This document shows, in pieces, positions 28,647-36,447 of a stretch of 64,000 bases of DNA. The notes beneath the pieces are model-generated. The model was given only the letters and a program-made list of their open reading frames with translations. It was not told the origin of the DNA and ran no database searches. This stretch comes from an uncultured Ruminococcus sp. Lineage in GTDB: Bacteria; Bacillota; Clostridia; Oscillospirales; Acutalibacteraceae. How positions within the stretch are numbered: the stretch's first letter is position 1; every line of letters starts with the position of its first letter. The translations under genes and the position numbers were made by a program. The stretch spans positions 79,470-143,469 of the forward strand of contig CADACB010000002.1 of assembly GCA_902786345.1 (NCBI GenBank), in the 5' to 3' direction.

Positions 28647-28987
28647 TCAGATTATTTAATATAATACATTATTTATTAAATATTTTATTGTGAGTTTTGA
28701 TATAAATTTAATATAAAATAATATTTTTTTATTCATATTTACAAATTAATAAAAAAACAGAACAAATGATAATTTTAATTCATCTTAATATCAGAATGGT
28801 AAAAATTTCATATAAATTTAAATAAGGAGGTATATTTAAAATGGAAATAAATATACATAAAGATATTATTCACCATTTTATTATTAAGAGGGAATAGTTT
28901 TTGACATAGAATCAGAATTACTGAAAAATATTATCATAAAACTAATAAAATTAAATTTATTATCAAGATGCAATGGAGGAAATTAAA
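28647..28987. other. AT-rich spacer with a possible broken small ORF
   Basis: Mostly A/T sequence with no clear structure. From 28841 a reading frame of 18 codons (stop 28895-28897) has a strong AAGGAGG 10 bases upstream. A single-base insertion near 28895 would extend it to 28986. No similarity is recognised. Confidence 0.35.
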
Positions 28988-29359
28988 ATGAATAATGTCA
29001 AGACTTCAAAAAAATCTATTTCTGTTAAAGCAGCAGCATTAGTGCTTGCATTGATTTTCAGTACCATCATGTTATGTTCAGGATGCGGAAAACAGGATCC
29101 TATGGAAACATATTCGGGAACATGGGTAGGAAGTGCCGGAACAACATTTTTACTCAGATCAAACGGTACTGTAAGAGCAACACAGCCTAAATGGAAAAGT
29201 GCAGCGTCAGGTACATGGAGCATAGACGGAGATCGCTTGAATATAGAAGGAGTTTATAAATATCCTATTTATGCAAGTATAGCTGATTCTAAGGATACAT
29301 TGATTTTTGAGGCTAACAATTCAAAATGGAATGTTGAAACATTTACAAGATCAGAATAA
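28988..29359 (+). CDS. Small lipoprotein with a lipocalin-like domain
   Basis: Signal peptide with lipobox MLCSGC. The roughly 95 remaining residues have the pattern GTWVGSAGTTFLLRSNGTVRAT...GTWSIDGDRLNIEG, typical of small extracytoplasmic beta-barrel domains. ATG 28988 is preceded by GGAGG; the in-frame ATG at 28973 overlaps that site and is rejected. About 123 residues. Convergent with the sigma-LRR gene. Confidence 0.7.
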   Translation: MNNVKTSKKSISVKAAALVLALIFSTIMLCSGCGKQDPMETYSGTWVGSAGTTFLLRSNGTVRATQPKWKSAASGTWSIDGDRLNIEGVYKYPIYASIADSKDTLIFEANNSKWNVETFTRSE

Positions 29360-29374
29360 TAACCGGATATTGTA

Positions 29375-29414
29375 ACAGGCAGGTATACACAATACCCCAT
29401 GTATACCTGCCTGT
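29375..29414. terminator. Hairpin terminator between convergent genes
   Basis: A perfect 14-bp stem (29375-29388 with 29401-29414) and a 12-base loop. T tracts are weak on both sides, so termination strength is uncertain. Confidence 0.6.
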
Positions 29415-29450
29415 AGTATAATTTATTATGTTTTGTGATCAAGTTGTATA

Positions 29451-31814
29451 TTAATCTGTAACATCTATGACTTCATAGATATTGCCTTCATCGTCAATTT
29501 CATAGATAATATTATCGTCATCATAGACGGGATCATCTATTATAACTTCTTCATCAGTGAGATCTTCTTCGGGAACTTCTTCCGGAGGAATATATCCTTC
29601 ATCAGGAAATATTGCTTCAGGATCGGTGAAATAAACATAATTTTCGTCCTCGTGATCAAATATAAACTGACTGCTTTTCAGTATTGATTTTTTAAGTTTA
29701 TCTGTTGTTTTTGTATCTTTGCTGTTTTTAGGAAGCAGAATATTTTTGATTATATGTCTTACTGTTGTGAATGCATCGGGCTCTATTTCAGTAACAGTAT
29801 CGGAAATATATAAATTCTTTATTTTACCGTAATAATCGTTATCATCATCATCAACAAAGATCTCAAACTCGTTTGTCCTTAGCTTTTTCATTCCATCAGG
29901 AATATGAAAATTTTCTGCAAAGGTACCTATTATTATATGTGATAATCCATTAATAACCATACCGTTAGGAATAGTTGTATCATCAAAAACGGCATTCTTA
30001 TTTTCAAGTTCAACATATAGCTCAGGTATATTTGCGATCAGAGAATCTGACCAACTGTTATAATGGGCATTGTTGATGACATCGCCCTGAATTATGAGAT
30101 GTACAGTATTTGCAGGTGGAATAGAAAAATCAATATCTGTTATTGCTGAAAGCTCATCAAGCTCTACACCTGAAAATGCATAGGGGTCCAGTCTCATTAT
30201 GCCATCGGGCAGGACAAGTTTCTTTATTGGACAGTCACGAAAAGCAAGATCGCCTATTTCTATTACGTTTGGAAACAGCTCTCTCATATTAAGTTCTTTT
30301 ATTTTGCATCCGCCAAAGGCCCTATCCCCTATACGAGTTATATTTTTTCCACCGGTTACAGTTTCTATATCCGTATCCTCAAAGCATCCGTTGGGAATAT
30401 ATTCAAGCATTTCAGGAAGCTGAACAGATTTTATATGACTATTGGCTGTTGTCGAAAGAAAGTTATACATAATTCTTGTAACAGGAATTCTGTTTCCTTC
30501 ATATTCTATATAAGATGGAAGAACAATATCAGATGGAAAATCAGAAATTTCCGGATAACCAAAATAATTAGTCAGCATTGCTTCGTTATTTTCAGTATAT
30601 ATTCTGAATCTCATACTTTGGTCATCCGAATAAATGTCAATATATTTATCATAGCGACGCGGTTTTGATTTAGCTGTTTCAGTTATGTACACTATGCTTG
30701 GTTCGGCTTCACGAACCACTTCTCTGTCACGGTAAACAACACTTGTATTGCCGTCACGATAAACAATGCTCGTTTCACCGTCACGATAAACAATGCTTGG
30801 ATCTCTGTCACGATAAATGATACTTGGTTCCGAATCCCTGTAAACATATACAATACTAGGTTCGTTATTGGTTATTATTGAGTTATCAGATGTTTGTATA
30901 TCGGTTTTATCACTGCTTTCCGGTTCAGCAGCTTCGGCAACTGATGAAGACTGCTCATTGTCCGGCGGCAGACTTATAGGACTGAAATTTGATGAAGTGA
31001 CGCTTACACATACTGCAATAGAGGCGGCAGCGGCAGCCACAGAAATCTTGGTTGCTGAGGAATTGGATATGGTAGTGCTGAAAGCAGCAGAAACTCCTGT
31101 TGACATTGAATTTACGGCTGTGGGGACAGCTGATGTTACACTTTTTTCAAATGTAGCTGATTGAGAAAGAAGTTGACGAATTACTTTGCTGAGATTGTTG
31201 AGAATATTGTTGGTATGAAGGTTGGTTCCGCTTTTCTTTTCATATGCTATTATTTCCTTACGGAGTTTATTTTTTGCGGTAAATAAGCGGCTCTTTACTG
31301 TTCCTACATTTATTCCGAGTGAATCCGCAATTTCATTATAGGACATTTCTGCGTAAAAATACATAATTAGTAACTGAGAATATTTTTCGGGAAGATTTTC
31401 TATAATTGAATATAAAAGTCTGTTATTTTCAATATGATCTAATTTTTGGTGAGGTATATCGTTTATGTTTTCGGAATTACATTTTCTGAGTAAAGCTTCA
31501 AGTTTTTCATCCTCATCATAGGGTATTGCAGTGTTTTTATTTTTTCGGAACAGCATTTTACACTCGTTTACTGTTATGATACGAAGCCATGATGAAAATG
31601 AGTCGGTGTTTTTGAGATTGTGAATATTTTTGAATAATTTAATAAAAACCTCCTGAGTAACATCCTCGGCGTCCTGTTCATTATTCAATATAAATTTTGC
31701 AGCATTATAAACTTCAGCTCTATGACGTGAGATGATAGCTTCAAGTGCATCCTGATCTCCGCTTTTAGCCAATTCAACTAATTCGTTAGTTGTTGGCTCT
31801 TTAGTATTATCCAT
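29451..31814 (-). CDS. ECF sigma factor fused to a membrane segment and an LRR domain
   Basis: One 787-residue frame. Residues about 25-90 are sigma-70 region 2 (DAEDVTQEVFIKLFKNIHN, DSFSSWLRIITVNECK). Residues about 135-185 are region 4 (LPEKYSQLLIMYFYAEMSYNEIADSLGINVGTVKSRL). A membrane helix lies at 256-273, then a Ser/Glu linker and five repeats of the type (E/D)xSIVYRD (319-376). From 440 to about 710 is a BspA-like LRR_5 region, and the last 50 residues are very acidic. If the helix spans the membrane, the sigma part is inside and the LRR part outside. Known ECF factors are usually soluble and held by a separate anti-sigma protein. RBS AGAGGTGG. Target genes unknown. Confidence 0.88.
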   Translation of the reverse strand: MDNTKEPTTNELVELAKSGDQDALEAIISRHRAEVYNAAKFILNNEQDAEDVTQEVFIKLFKNIHNLKNTDSFSSWLRIITVNECKMLFRKNKNTAIPYDEDEKLEALLRKCNSENINDIPHQKLDHIENNRLLYSIIENLPEKYSQLLIMYFYAEMSYNEIADSLGINVGTVKSRLFTAKNKLRKEIIAYEKKSGTNLHTNNILNNLSKVIRQLLSQSATFEKSVTSAVPTAVNSMSTGVSAAFSTTISNSSATKISVAAAAASIAVCVSVTSSNFSPISLPPDNEQSSSVAEAAEPESSDKTDIQTSDNSIITNNEPSIVYVYRDSEPSIIYRDRDPSIVYRDGETSIVYRDGNTSVVYRDREVVREAEPSIVYITETAKSKPRRYDKYIDIYSDDQSMRFRIYTENNEAMLTNYFGYPEISDFPSDIVLPSYIEYEGNRIPVTRIMYNFLSTTANSHIKSVQLPEMLEYIPNGCFEDTDIETVTGGKNITRIGDRAFGGCKIKELNMRELFPNVIEIGDLAFRDCPIKKLVLPDGIMRLDPYAFSGVELDELSAITDIDFSIPPANTVHLIIQGDVINNAHYNSWSDSLIANIPELYVELENKNAVFDDTTIPNGMVINGLSHIIIGTFAENFHIPDGMKKLRTNEFEIFVDDDDNDYYGKIKNLYISDTVTEIEPDAFTTVRHIIKNILLPKNSKDTKTTDKLKKSILKSSQFIFDHEDENYVYFTDPEAIFPDEGYIPPEEVPEEDLTDEEVIIDDPVYDDDNIIYEIDDEGNIYEVIDVTD
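30687..30860 (-). repeat. Coding repeat (E/D)xSIVYRD, five or six copies
   Basis: Degenerate units of about 9-10 codons encode EPSIVYVYRD, EPSIIYRDRD, PSIVYRDGE, TSIVYRDGN, TSVVYRDRE and EPSIVYI. They lie between the membrane segment and the LRR domain and probably form a stalk. Confidence 0.8.
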
Positions 31815-31846
31815 ACCATACCACCTCTTTTAATACTACCTGAAAA

Positions 31847-31874
31847 ATTATATCATATTTTGTCAGAAATTCAA
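31847..31874 (-). promoter_or_regulatory. Promoter for the sigma-LRR gene
   Basis: On the minus strand TTGAAT (31874-31869), a 16-base spacer and TATAAT (31852-31847), with an extended TG before the -10. This looks like a housekeeping promoter. Confidence 0.6.
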
Positions 31875-31918
31875 ATATTATCTTCATCTCAAACCATACC
31901 ATAATTATTTTACACTAC

Positions 31919-31934
31919 TTCAGATAGATCTGAA
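31919..31934. promoter_or_regulatory. Inverted repeat upstream of the sigma-LRR promoter
   Basis: TTCAGAT AG ATCTGAA: 7-bp arms separated by 2 bases, about 45 bases upstream of the -35 element. Its size fits a binding site for a dimeric regulator. No regulator is assigned. Confidence 0.4.
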
Positions 31935-31983
31935 ATTATGGGAAAAAATGATATTTGTTTAAGATCCTGATTCTGAATATATA

Positions 31984-32028
31984 AAGGCAAAAGTGATCAG
32001 AAACATAGCTTCTGTTTACTTTTGCCTT
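31984..32028 (-). terminator. Terminator of the tautomerase gene
   Basis: An 11-bp stem (31984-31994 with 32018-32028) with an internal 5-bp CAGAA/TTCTG hairpin, just after the stop at 32044. The T tract on the minus strand is short. Confidence 0.6.
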
Positions 32029-32043
32029 AAGTAATGATCAATT

Positions 32044-32382
32044 TTAAAAGTTACTTCCGGAATAGCCCCAGGTTGAGATTTCATCATATTTAACATATAT
32101 ACGTGATGGGGATATAGAAAGGGTATCTGAAATAATTTCCGTGATCTTGGCTGTGAGTGCGTCATAAGCACTCCGGTCTGCCTTTCCGTAAAGCATAACC
32201 TCGCTGACAGCACACGGCTCATCACTTCCCTTGAAATACATTCTGCAATTATCTTCAACTTTCACCATAAGCCACGCTTCACTCTTTCTTATAAGAGTAA
32301 TTGCTTGTCCAAGCTCTGATTTGATTTTTACCTCTTCTTCCCTTGTGATTGGTGTGCTTGATTGAATTCTGATAAACGGCAT
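32044..32382 (-). CDS. Tautomerase of the MIF family
   Basis: About 112 residues with MPFIRIQSS at the start, so Pro becomes the N-terminal catalytic residue after Met removal. Later it has the family pattern SEAWLMVKVEDN and SRIYVKYDEI. ATG 32382 has GAGG 8 bases upstream; starting at the GTG at 32391 would bury the proline. Substrate (such as phenylpyruvate) is inferred only from family. It follows the ABC pair on the same strand. Confidence 0.85.
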   Translation of the reverse strand: MPFIRIQSSTPITREEEVKIKSELGQAITLIRKSEAWLMVKVEDNCRMYFKGSDEPCAVSEVMLYGKADRSAYDALTAKITEIISDTLSISPSRIYVKYDEISTWGYSGSNF

Positions 32383-32422
32383 AAATTTCACCTCATAAAT
32401 TAATTTTTATACAGAAGGCTGT

Positions 32423-34084
32423 TTATATTGACAGCTTATCTATATTTGACACAGCTTTGAATCGGCAAAGCAGATAGCTTCCTGCTGTGAGCATCATAAG
32501 AAAAATGAATAATATAATAATTATTATAAGAGAACCGATGTCTGTAAATTTGAAGGCAAGATATGCACCTGCACATGTTATTGCTTCAAGAAGTATGGCT
32601 GTTGCCATATTGAAAAATATATTGTAATTTCCTCTGAGTGCGTTAAGTTCACTGTCCCATATCAGTTTAGGGTTCACAGAGTCCATAAAAATTCCGAAAT
32701 AAGATACAAAGGTGACTGAAATCAGGCTGATAATACAGCAGAATATCATAAGTTTAATGCCTATATTCAGGTAGAGTGATGCAGCAATAACATATATAAT
32801 CATACCTGTTCCGCTTATTATTATACTGATCAGAGCTTTTATATTTATTTGTGATATATAGGATAAAGGAATATATTTTACAAATGCAAAATGATTTCCT
32901 TCTCTTGTGAAGGAGGATGAAGCAATGCTGTTTGCTGCGGTAACCAGTACTGAAACGGCTGAAACGCCAAGTATGAATATCAGTACATTTTCTTCGTTAC
33001 CATTATGTATACCGTAAATAAAACTGTCAAGAAAGTTAGTTTTTCCCTGAAGTACATATATAAGGTATAGAAACAGCGGCCAGATCAGATTTATCAATAT
33101 GCAGTTCATAAAATATGCCGGAGTTCTGAAAAGTATGCGAAATTCTTTTTTCAGATATGATACACACGGATTGTGTCCTTTAACAGATGATACGCTTTTT
33201 TGAAGACTTTTGGTTTTGGAGACTAAGCTTTTTGAAACCCCTGCTGCGGTATCAAAATATATTGCCTGTGCAATTATCATAAATATAGCAATGGCGAGTG
33301 CATTTATACCAATATAGTATAAAAGGTTTATGGCTGTGTTGCTTATCATTGAATTTACAATAAAATGAATATGAGGAAATATCAGATTTAGTATACTTAA
33401 CAGAAGATTATTCGGGTCAGCAAGAGCTGTTACAAGATGGTCGGTATCAATACCGCCGCTCCTTGATACGATAAGAGCAAGTCCGAGGATAATAATGAAT
33501 GTCAGGAACCCGGTTATTTTGTTGACAGTATCCTTGTTTTTTATAAAGCTTGTGACAAGCATAACAAGCATACAGATAACAGCACAGTATGAAAGTGGCA
33601 ATATCGGCAGGGTAATCATGCCAAAAACTGCGATTAACCATGTATAAAACGGCAGTCCTGCGGCAATTATATAACCTGCAAAAACAGCAATGATTATAAT
33701 AAATTCCATAATACTTTCGCTTATAAGTGCAGCAGTGAATTTAGATCCTATGATCTGATATGGTTTCAGAGGCAAAGGAAGCAGATTTTCAATGTCACCT
33801 GAAAAATAGAAGATATTGAAAATAACATTCAGACCGAATACAAATGAAAATACAGACACTATCTGCAAAAACATTTCTGCTGCATTCTGACCTGAGCCTA
33901 TCTTGAGAAGCTGTGTTGTCAATACATATATGATTATACCCACAAGGAATGCCATTGGAAGCATTATACCGAAAACAGCTATTATACCCATTATACGGTA
34001 AAATATTTTTTTGTATTTCTTTTCTTCAGATGTTGGCTCAACCGATGCGATAAGTGCTTTTACAAGTTTAAAATATATACTCAT
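32423..34084 (-). CDS. ABC-2 type exporter permease
   Basis: The 553-residue integral membrane protein has roughly 12 hydrophobic segments and no nucleotide-binding motif. The 4-base overlap with the upstream ATPase gene shows that it is the membrane partner. A central cytoplasmic stretch (VSKTKSLQKSVSSVKGHNPCVSYLKKEFRIL) splits two halves of similar plan. The transported substrate is not evident. Confidence 0.82.
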   Translation of the reverse strand: MSIYFKLVKALIASVEPTSEEKKYKKIFYRIMGIIAVFGIMLPMAFLVGIIIYVLTTQLLKIGSGQNAAEMFLQIVSVFSFVFGLNVIFNIFYFSGDIENLLPLPLKPYQIIGSKFTAALISESIMEFIIIIAVFAGYIIAAGLPFYTWLIAVFGMITLPILPLSYCAVICMLVMLVTSFIKNKDTVNKITGFLTFIIILGLALIVSRSGGIDTDHLVTALADPNNLLLSILNLIFPHIHFIVNSMISNTAINLLYYIGINALAIAIFMIIAQAIYFDTAAGVSKSLVSKTKSLQKSVSSVKGHNPCVSYLKKEFRILFRTPAYFMNCILINLIWPLFLYLIYVLQGKTNFLDSFIYGIHNGNEENVLIFILGVSAVSVLVTAANSIASSSFTREGNHFAFVKYIPLSYISQINIKALISIIISGTGMIIYVIAASLYLNIGIKLMIFCCIISLISVTFVSYFGIFMDSVNPKLIWDSELNALRGNYNIFFNMATAILLEAITCAGAYLAFKFTDIGSLIIIIILFIFLMMLTAGSYLLCRFKAVSNIDKLSI

Positions 34085-34800
34085 TTTTCAGTCAGCTCCA
34101 AAAAGATTTCTTCAAGAGATCCGTTTTTATTTTCAGATTCAAGTTTTTCAAGAGTTCCGTCAAACAGCAAATGGCCTTTTTTTATGATTATTACACGGTC
34201 GCAAAGTTTTTCGGCAACCTCAAGTACGTGTGTTGAAAAGAAAACGGCATTTCCTTCATTTGCGTGTTCCCTCATCATCTGTTTCAGCTCATATGCAGAT
34301 TTAGGATCAAGCCCCACCATAGGCTCATCAAGAATCCATACAGGCGGATTGTGAAGCAAAGCAGCAATAACCATAATTTTTTGACGCATACCATGTGAAT
34401 AACTCATTATGGGGGCAGAAAGAGAATCGTTCAGATCAAAGCGTGAAGCAAATTTTTCTATACGTTCACGTCTTTTCTCTGTAGGAACGTGATATATATC
34501 CCCTATCAGATCAAGGAATTCAATACCCTTGAGGCGGAGAAACATATCAGGACTGTCTGCAATATATCCTATGGATTCTTTTGCCTTAATGGGATTTCTT
34601 CTTATGTTGAAGCCGTTAACGGTTATTTTTCCGACATCGGCTTTTATAATGCCTGTAAGAAGCTTCATAGTTGTGGTTTTGCCTGAGCCGTTAGGTCCGA
34701 TAAAGCCTACTATTTCTCCGCCTTTGACATTAAAGCTTATGTCGTCTATAGCACGAACGGTTTTATTATATACTTTAGTAACATTTTCAAATTTTATCAT
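34081..34800 (-). CDS. ABC transporter ATP-binding protein
   Basis: Walker A GPNGSGKTT (35-43), signature YSHGMRQK, Walker B and D-loop VWILDEPMVGLDPKS, and the switch histidine in FFSTHVLE. The length of 239 is standard for ABC-2 exporters. It overlaps the permease by ATGA. RBS AAGGTG. Confidence 0.93.
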   Translation of the reverse strand: MIKFENVTKVYNKTVRAIDDISFNVKGGEIVGFIGPNGSGKTTTMKLLTGIIKADVGKITVNGFNIRRNPIKAKESIGYIADSPDMFLRLKGIEFLDLIGDIYHVPTEKRRERIEKFASRFDLNDSLSAPIMSYSHGMRQKIMVIAALLHNPPVWILDEPMVGLDPKSAYELKQMMREHANEGNAVFFSTHVLEVAEKLCDRVIIIKKGHLLFDGTLEKLESENKNGSLEEIFLELTEK

Positions 34801-34835
34801 ACTTTGATAACACCTTCTGCATATGTTTATATGTT

Positions 34836-34864
34836 ATTTTATCATAATTCACATAAATTTACAA
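34836..34864 (-). promoter_or_regulatory. Promoter of the ABC pair
   Basis: On the minus strand TTGTAA (34864-34859), a 17-base spacer and TAAAAT (34841-34836) with an extended TGA before it. Confidence 0.55.
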
Positions 34865-35139
34865 TAGCTGATGTGAATTATGTAAATATTATTATAAATA
34901 TTTAATATTTAATCAGATATGAATTAGTGGCATATACCGGTTAAATAAACCGTAAAACCAATAAATATAAAAGTTTGAAAAATGTAGTGAGTAAAATTTT
35001 GATCATAGGCTGACAGTAAAGTTCTGATATGAAATAATAATACCTGAAAATTATTAAAGTGCTGATAATAGGAAAAATATGTATAAGAAATGAACAAACT
35101 TATTTATGTATTTTTGTTTAAAAAAAGAAGAAAAAACTC
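34865..35139. other. Spacer between ABC pair and pilin operon
   Basis: About 275 bases of AT-rich sequence between divergent transcription units. I see no gene or strong structure. The pilin promoter starts at 35140. Confidence 0.6.
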
Positions 35140-35168
35140 TTGAATTGGAATTTATTTATTAGTATAAT
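35140..35168 (+). promoter_or_regulatory. Promoter of the pilin operon
   Basis: TTGAAT at 35140-35145, a 17-base spacer and a perfect TATAAT at 35163-35168. The -10 is preceded by TTAG, as in the promoter at 62841-62869. Confidence 0.65.
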
Positions 35169-35192
35169 GTAATTGTATAAATATAAGTGGGA

Positions 35193-35221
35193 GAATGCTT
35201 TAATGCGGACTAAAAGCATTC
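35193..35221 (+). promoter_or_regulatory. 5'-leader hairpin of the pilin operon
   Basis: A 9-bp perfect stem (GAATGCTTT 35193-35201 with AAAGCATTC 35213-35221) ends four bases before the AGGAGGAG ribosome site. It may affect translation or mRNA stability; no ligand is suggested. Confidence 0.5.
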
Positions 35222-35238
35222 AAAAGGAGGAGTTAACA

Positions 35239-35763
35239 ATGAGTAAACGTCTGAGGAAAAATATTCCTAAGCTCAAATCCAAAAAAGGTCTTACTCTTGT
35301 CGAGATTCTTGTGGGCGTAACTATTATTGTAATAGTTTTCGGTGCTACTCTCGGTGCAATGACGCAAGGCTATACCAACACTCTTTACAATGCTGATGAA
35401 AACAAATCAGCTGCTTTGAGTAAGTCAATCAACGACTCTATTATGGAAGCGGTTGTAAGACAGGGCTTTAAAAGTCAGACAGAATGTGAGAATTATTTCT
35501 TTGGCGGAGGAAAAAGCCCTAATTCAGATTCTTCAAATGCAGTTCATTCAGCAGCGGTTGCTATTGACAGCTCTGTTGAATATGTACCTTATGCATCGTT
35601 TCCGGATAACAGCAAGGACTGTCAGTATACAATAAAAACAGACAGTATCAGCACTGTAGAAGGAACAGGAAGCAATGTTAGTATGGGATATGTTCTGATA
35701 CAGACAGCAACTAAATCAGCAAAGGGTATGCATATAAATACAAGCTATGTTCCCTATTATTAA
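35239..35763 (+). CDS. Type IV prepilin-like protein 1
   Basis: A basic leader KLKSKKG is followed by LTLVEILVGVTIIVIVFG, the type IV prepilin cleavage site and transmembrane helix, with cleavage expected between Gly17 and Leu18 and Glu at mature position 5. The rest of the protein has a small number of Cys and an SYVPYY end. ATG 35239 has GGAGGAG 8 bases upstream. First gene of a three-pilin operon. No prepilin peptidase, assembly ATPase or platform protein is in this window. Confidence 0.85.
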   Translation: MSKRLRKNIPKLKSKKGLTLVEILVGVTIIVIVFGATLGAMTQGYTNTLYNADENKSAALSKSINDSIMEAVVRQGFKSQTECENYFFGGGKSPNSDSSNAVHSAAVAIDSSVEYVPYASFPDNSKDCQYTIKTDSISTVEGTGSNVSMGYVLIQTATKSAKGMHINTSYVPYY

Positions 35764-35776
35764 CAGGAGGTCGCAT

Positions 35777-36412
35777 ATGAAAAAGAAAATAATCTCCAGA
35801 AAAGGCTTTACGCTTGTTGAACTGGTAGTTACGATTGCGATTCTCGGAATGGTAAGTATGATGGGAATCGGAATAGTTGCTAATTCTATAAAAAACTATT
35901 CTACAGCATCCGTAACATCAGGAGAACAGGATACGGCACTTGCAATAGAAAATTTTATTGTTTCAGCTGCTAAAAAGGCAACTTCATTCAAACAGGTAAA
36001 CCCTTCCGATGTTCCTGAGGGAAATAATATCAAGGCGTGGTATATAGCTTCTGATAACGGAGTTATAAAAACCGTTTCAAATATTGTTGATAATTCCGGA
36101 GATGCTCCTGTTGTTACAACAAGGGAATTCAAGGGAGTAAACAATATTGAATTTACACTCAGAAAACAAAAAAAATCAAAGACTGATTCTGTTAACAACG
36201 CATATGTGTGTCTTGATTATGTAATTACAATGACAGAAGGATATGTGATTAGGGGTTCTGTTGTTGTAAGCGGTATACCATCAAATTATGATATGACCGG
36301 TATAGACAGTAATTCATTCTCTGATACAAACGATCCTATAATTATAAGCACTAACAGTTCGGCTGCAGTTGCTCTTTATGGAAAAGTGTTTGGCGTTCAA
36401 TCGTCAAGCTAA
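35777..36412 (+). CDS. Type IV prepilin-like protein 2
   Basis: Starts MKKKIISRKGFTLVELVVTIAILGMVSMMG, with cleavage between Gly10 and Phe11 and Glu15 as mature residue 5. The rest is a soluble domain of about 175 residues. AGGAGG upstream supports ATG 35777; an earlier frame start lies inside the preceding gene. It begins 13 bases after that gene. Confidence 0.87.
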   Translation: MKKKIISRKGFTLVELVVTIAILGMVSMMGIGIVANSIKNYSTASVTSGEQDTALAIENFIVSAAKKATSFKQVNPSDVPEGNNIKAWYIASDNGVIKTVSNIVDNSGDAPVVTTREFKGVNNIEFTLRKQKKSKTDSVNNAYVCLDYVITMTEGYVIRGSVVVSGIPSNYDMTGIDSNSFSDTNDPIIISTNSSAAVALYGKVFGVQSSS

Positions 36413-36447
36413 AATGAATCTTTATTAAGAAAGGAGAAATTGTAAAG

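Noticed and set aside
35173-35238. Upstream extension of the first prepilin
   Set aside because: It overlaps the leader hairpin and has no RBS; ATG 35239 has GGAGGAG.
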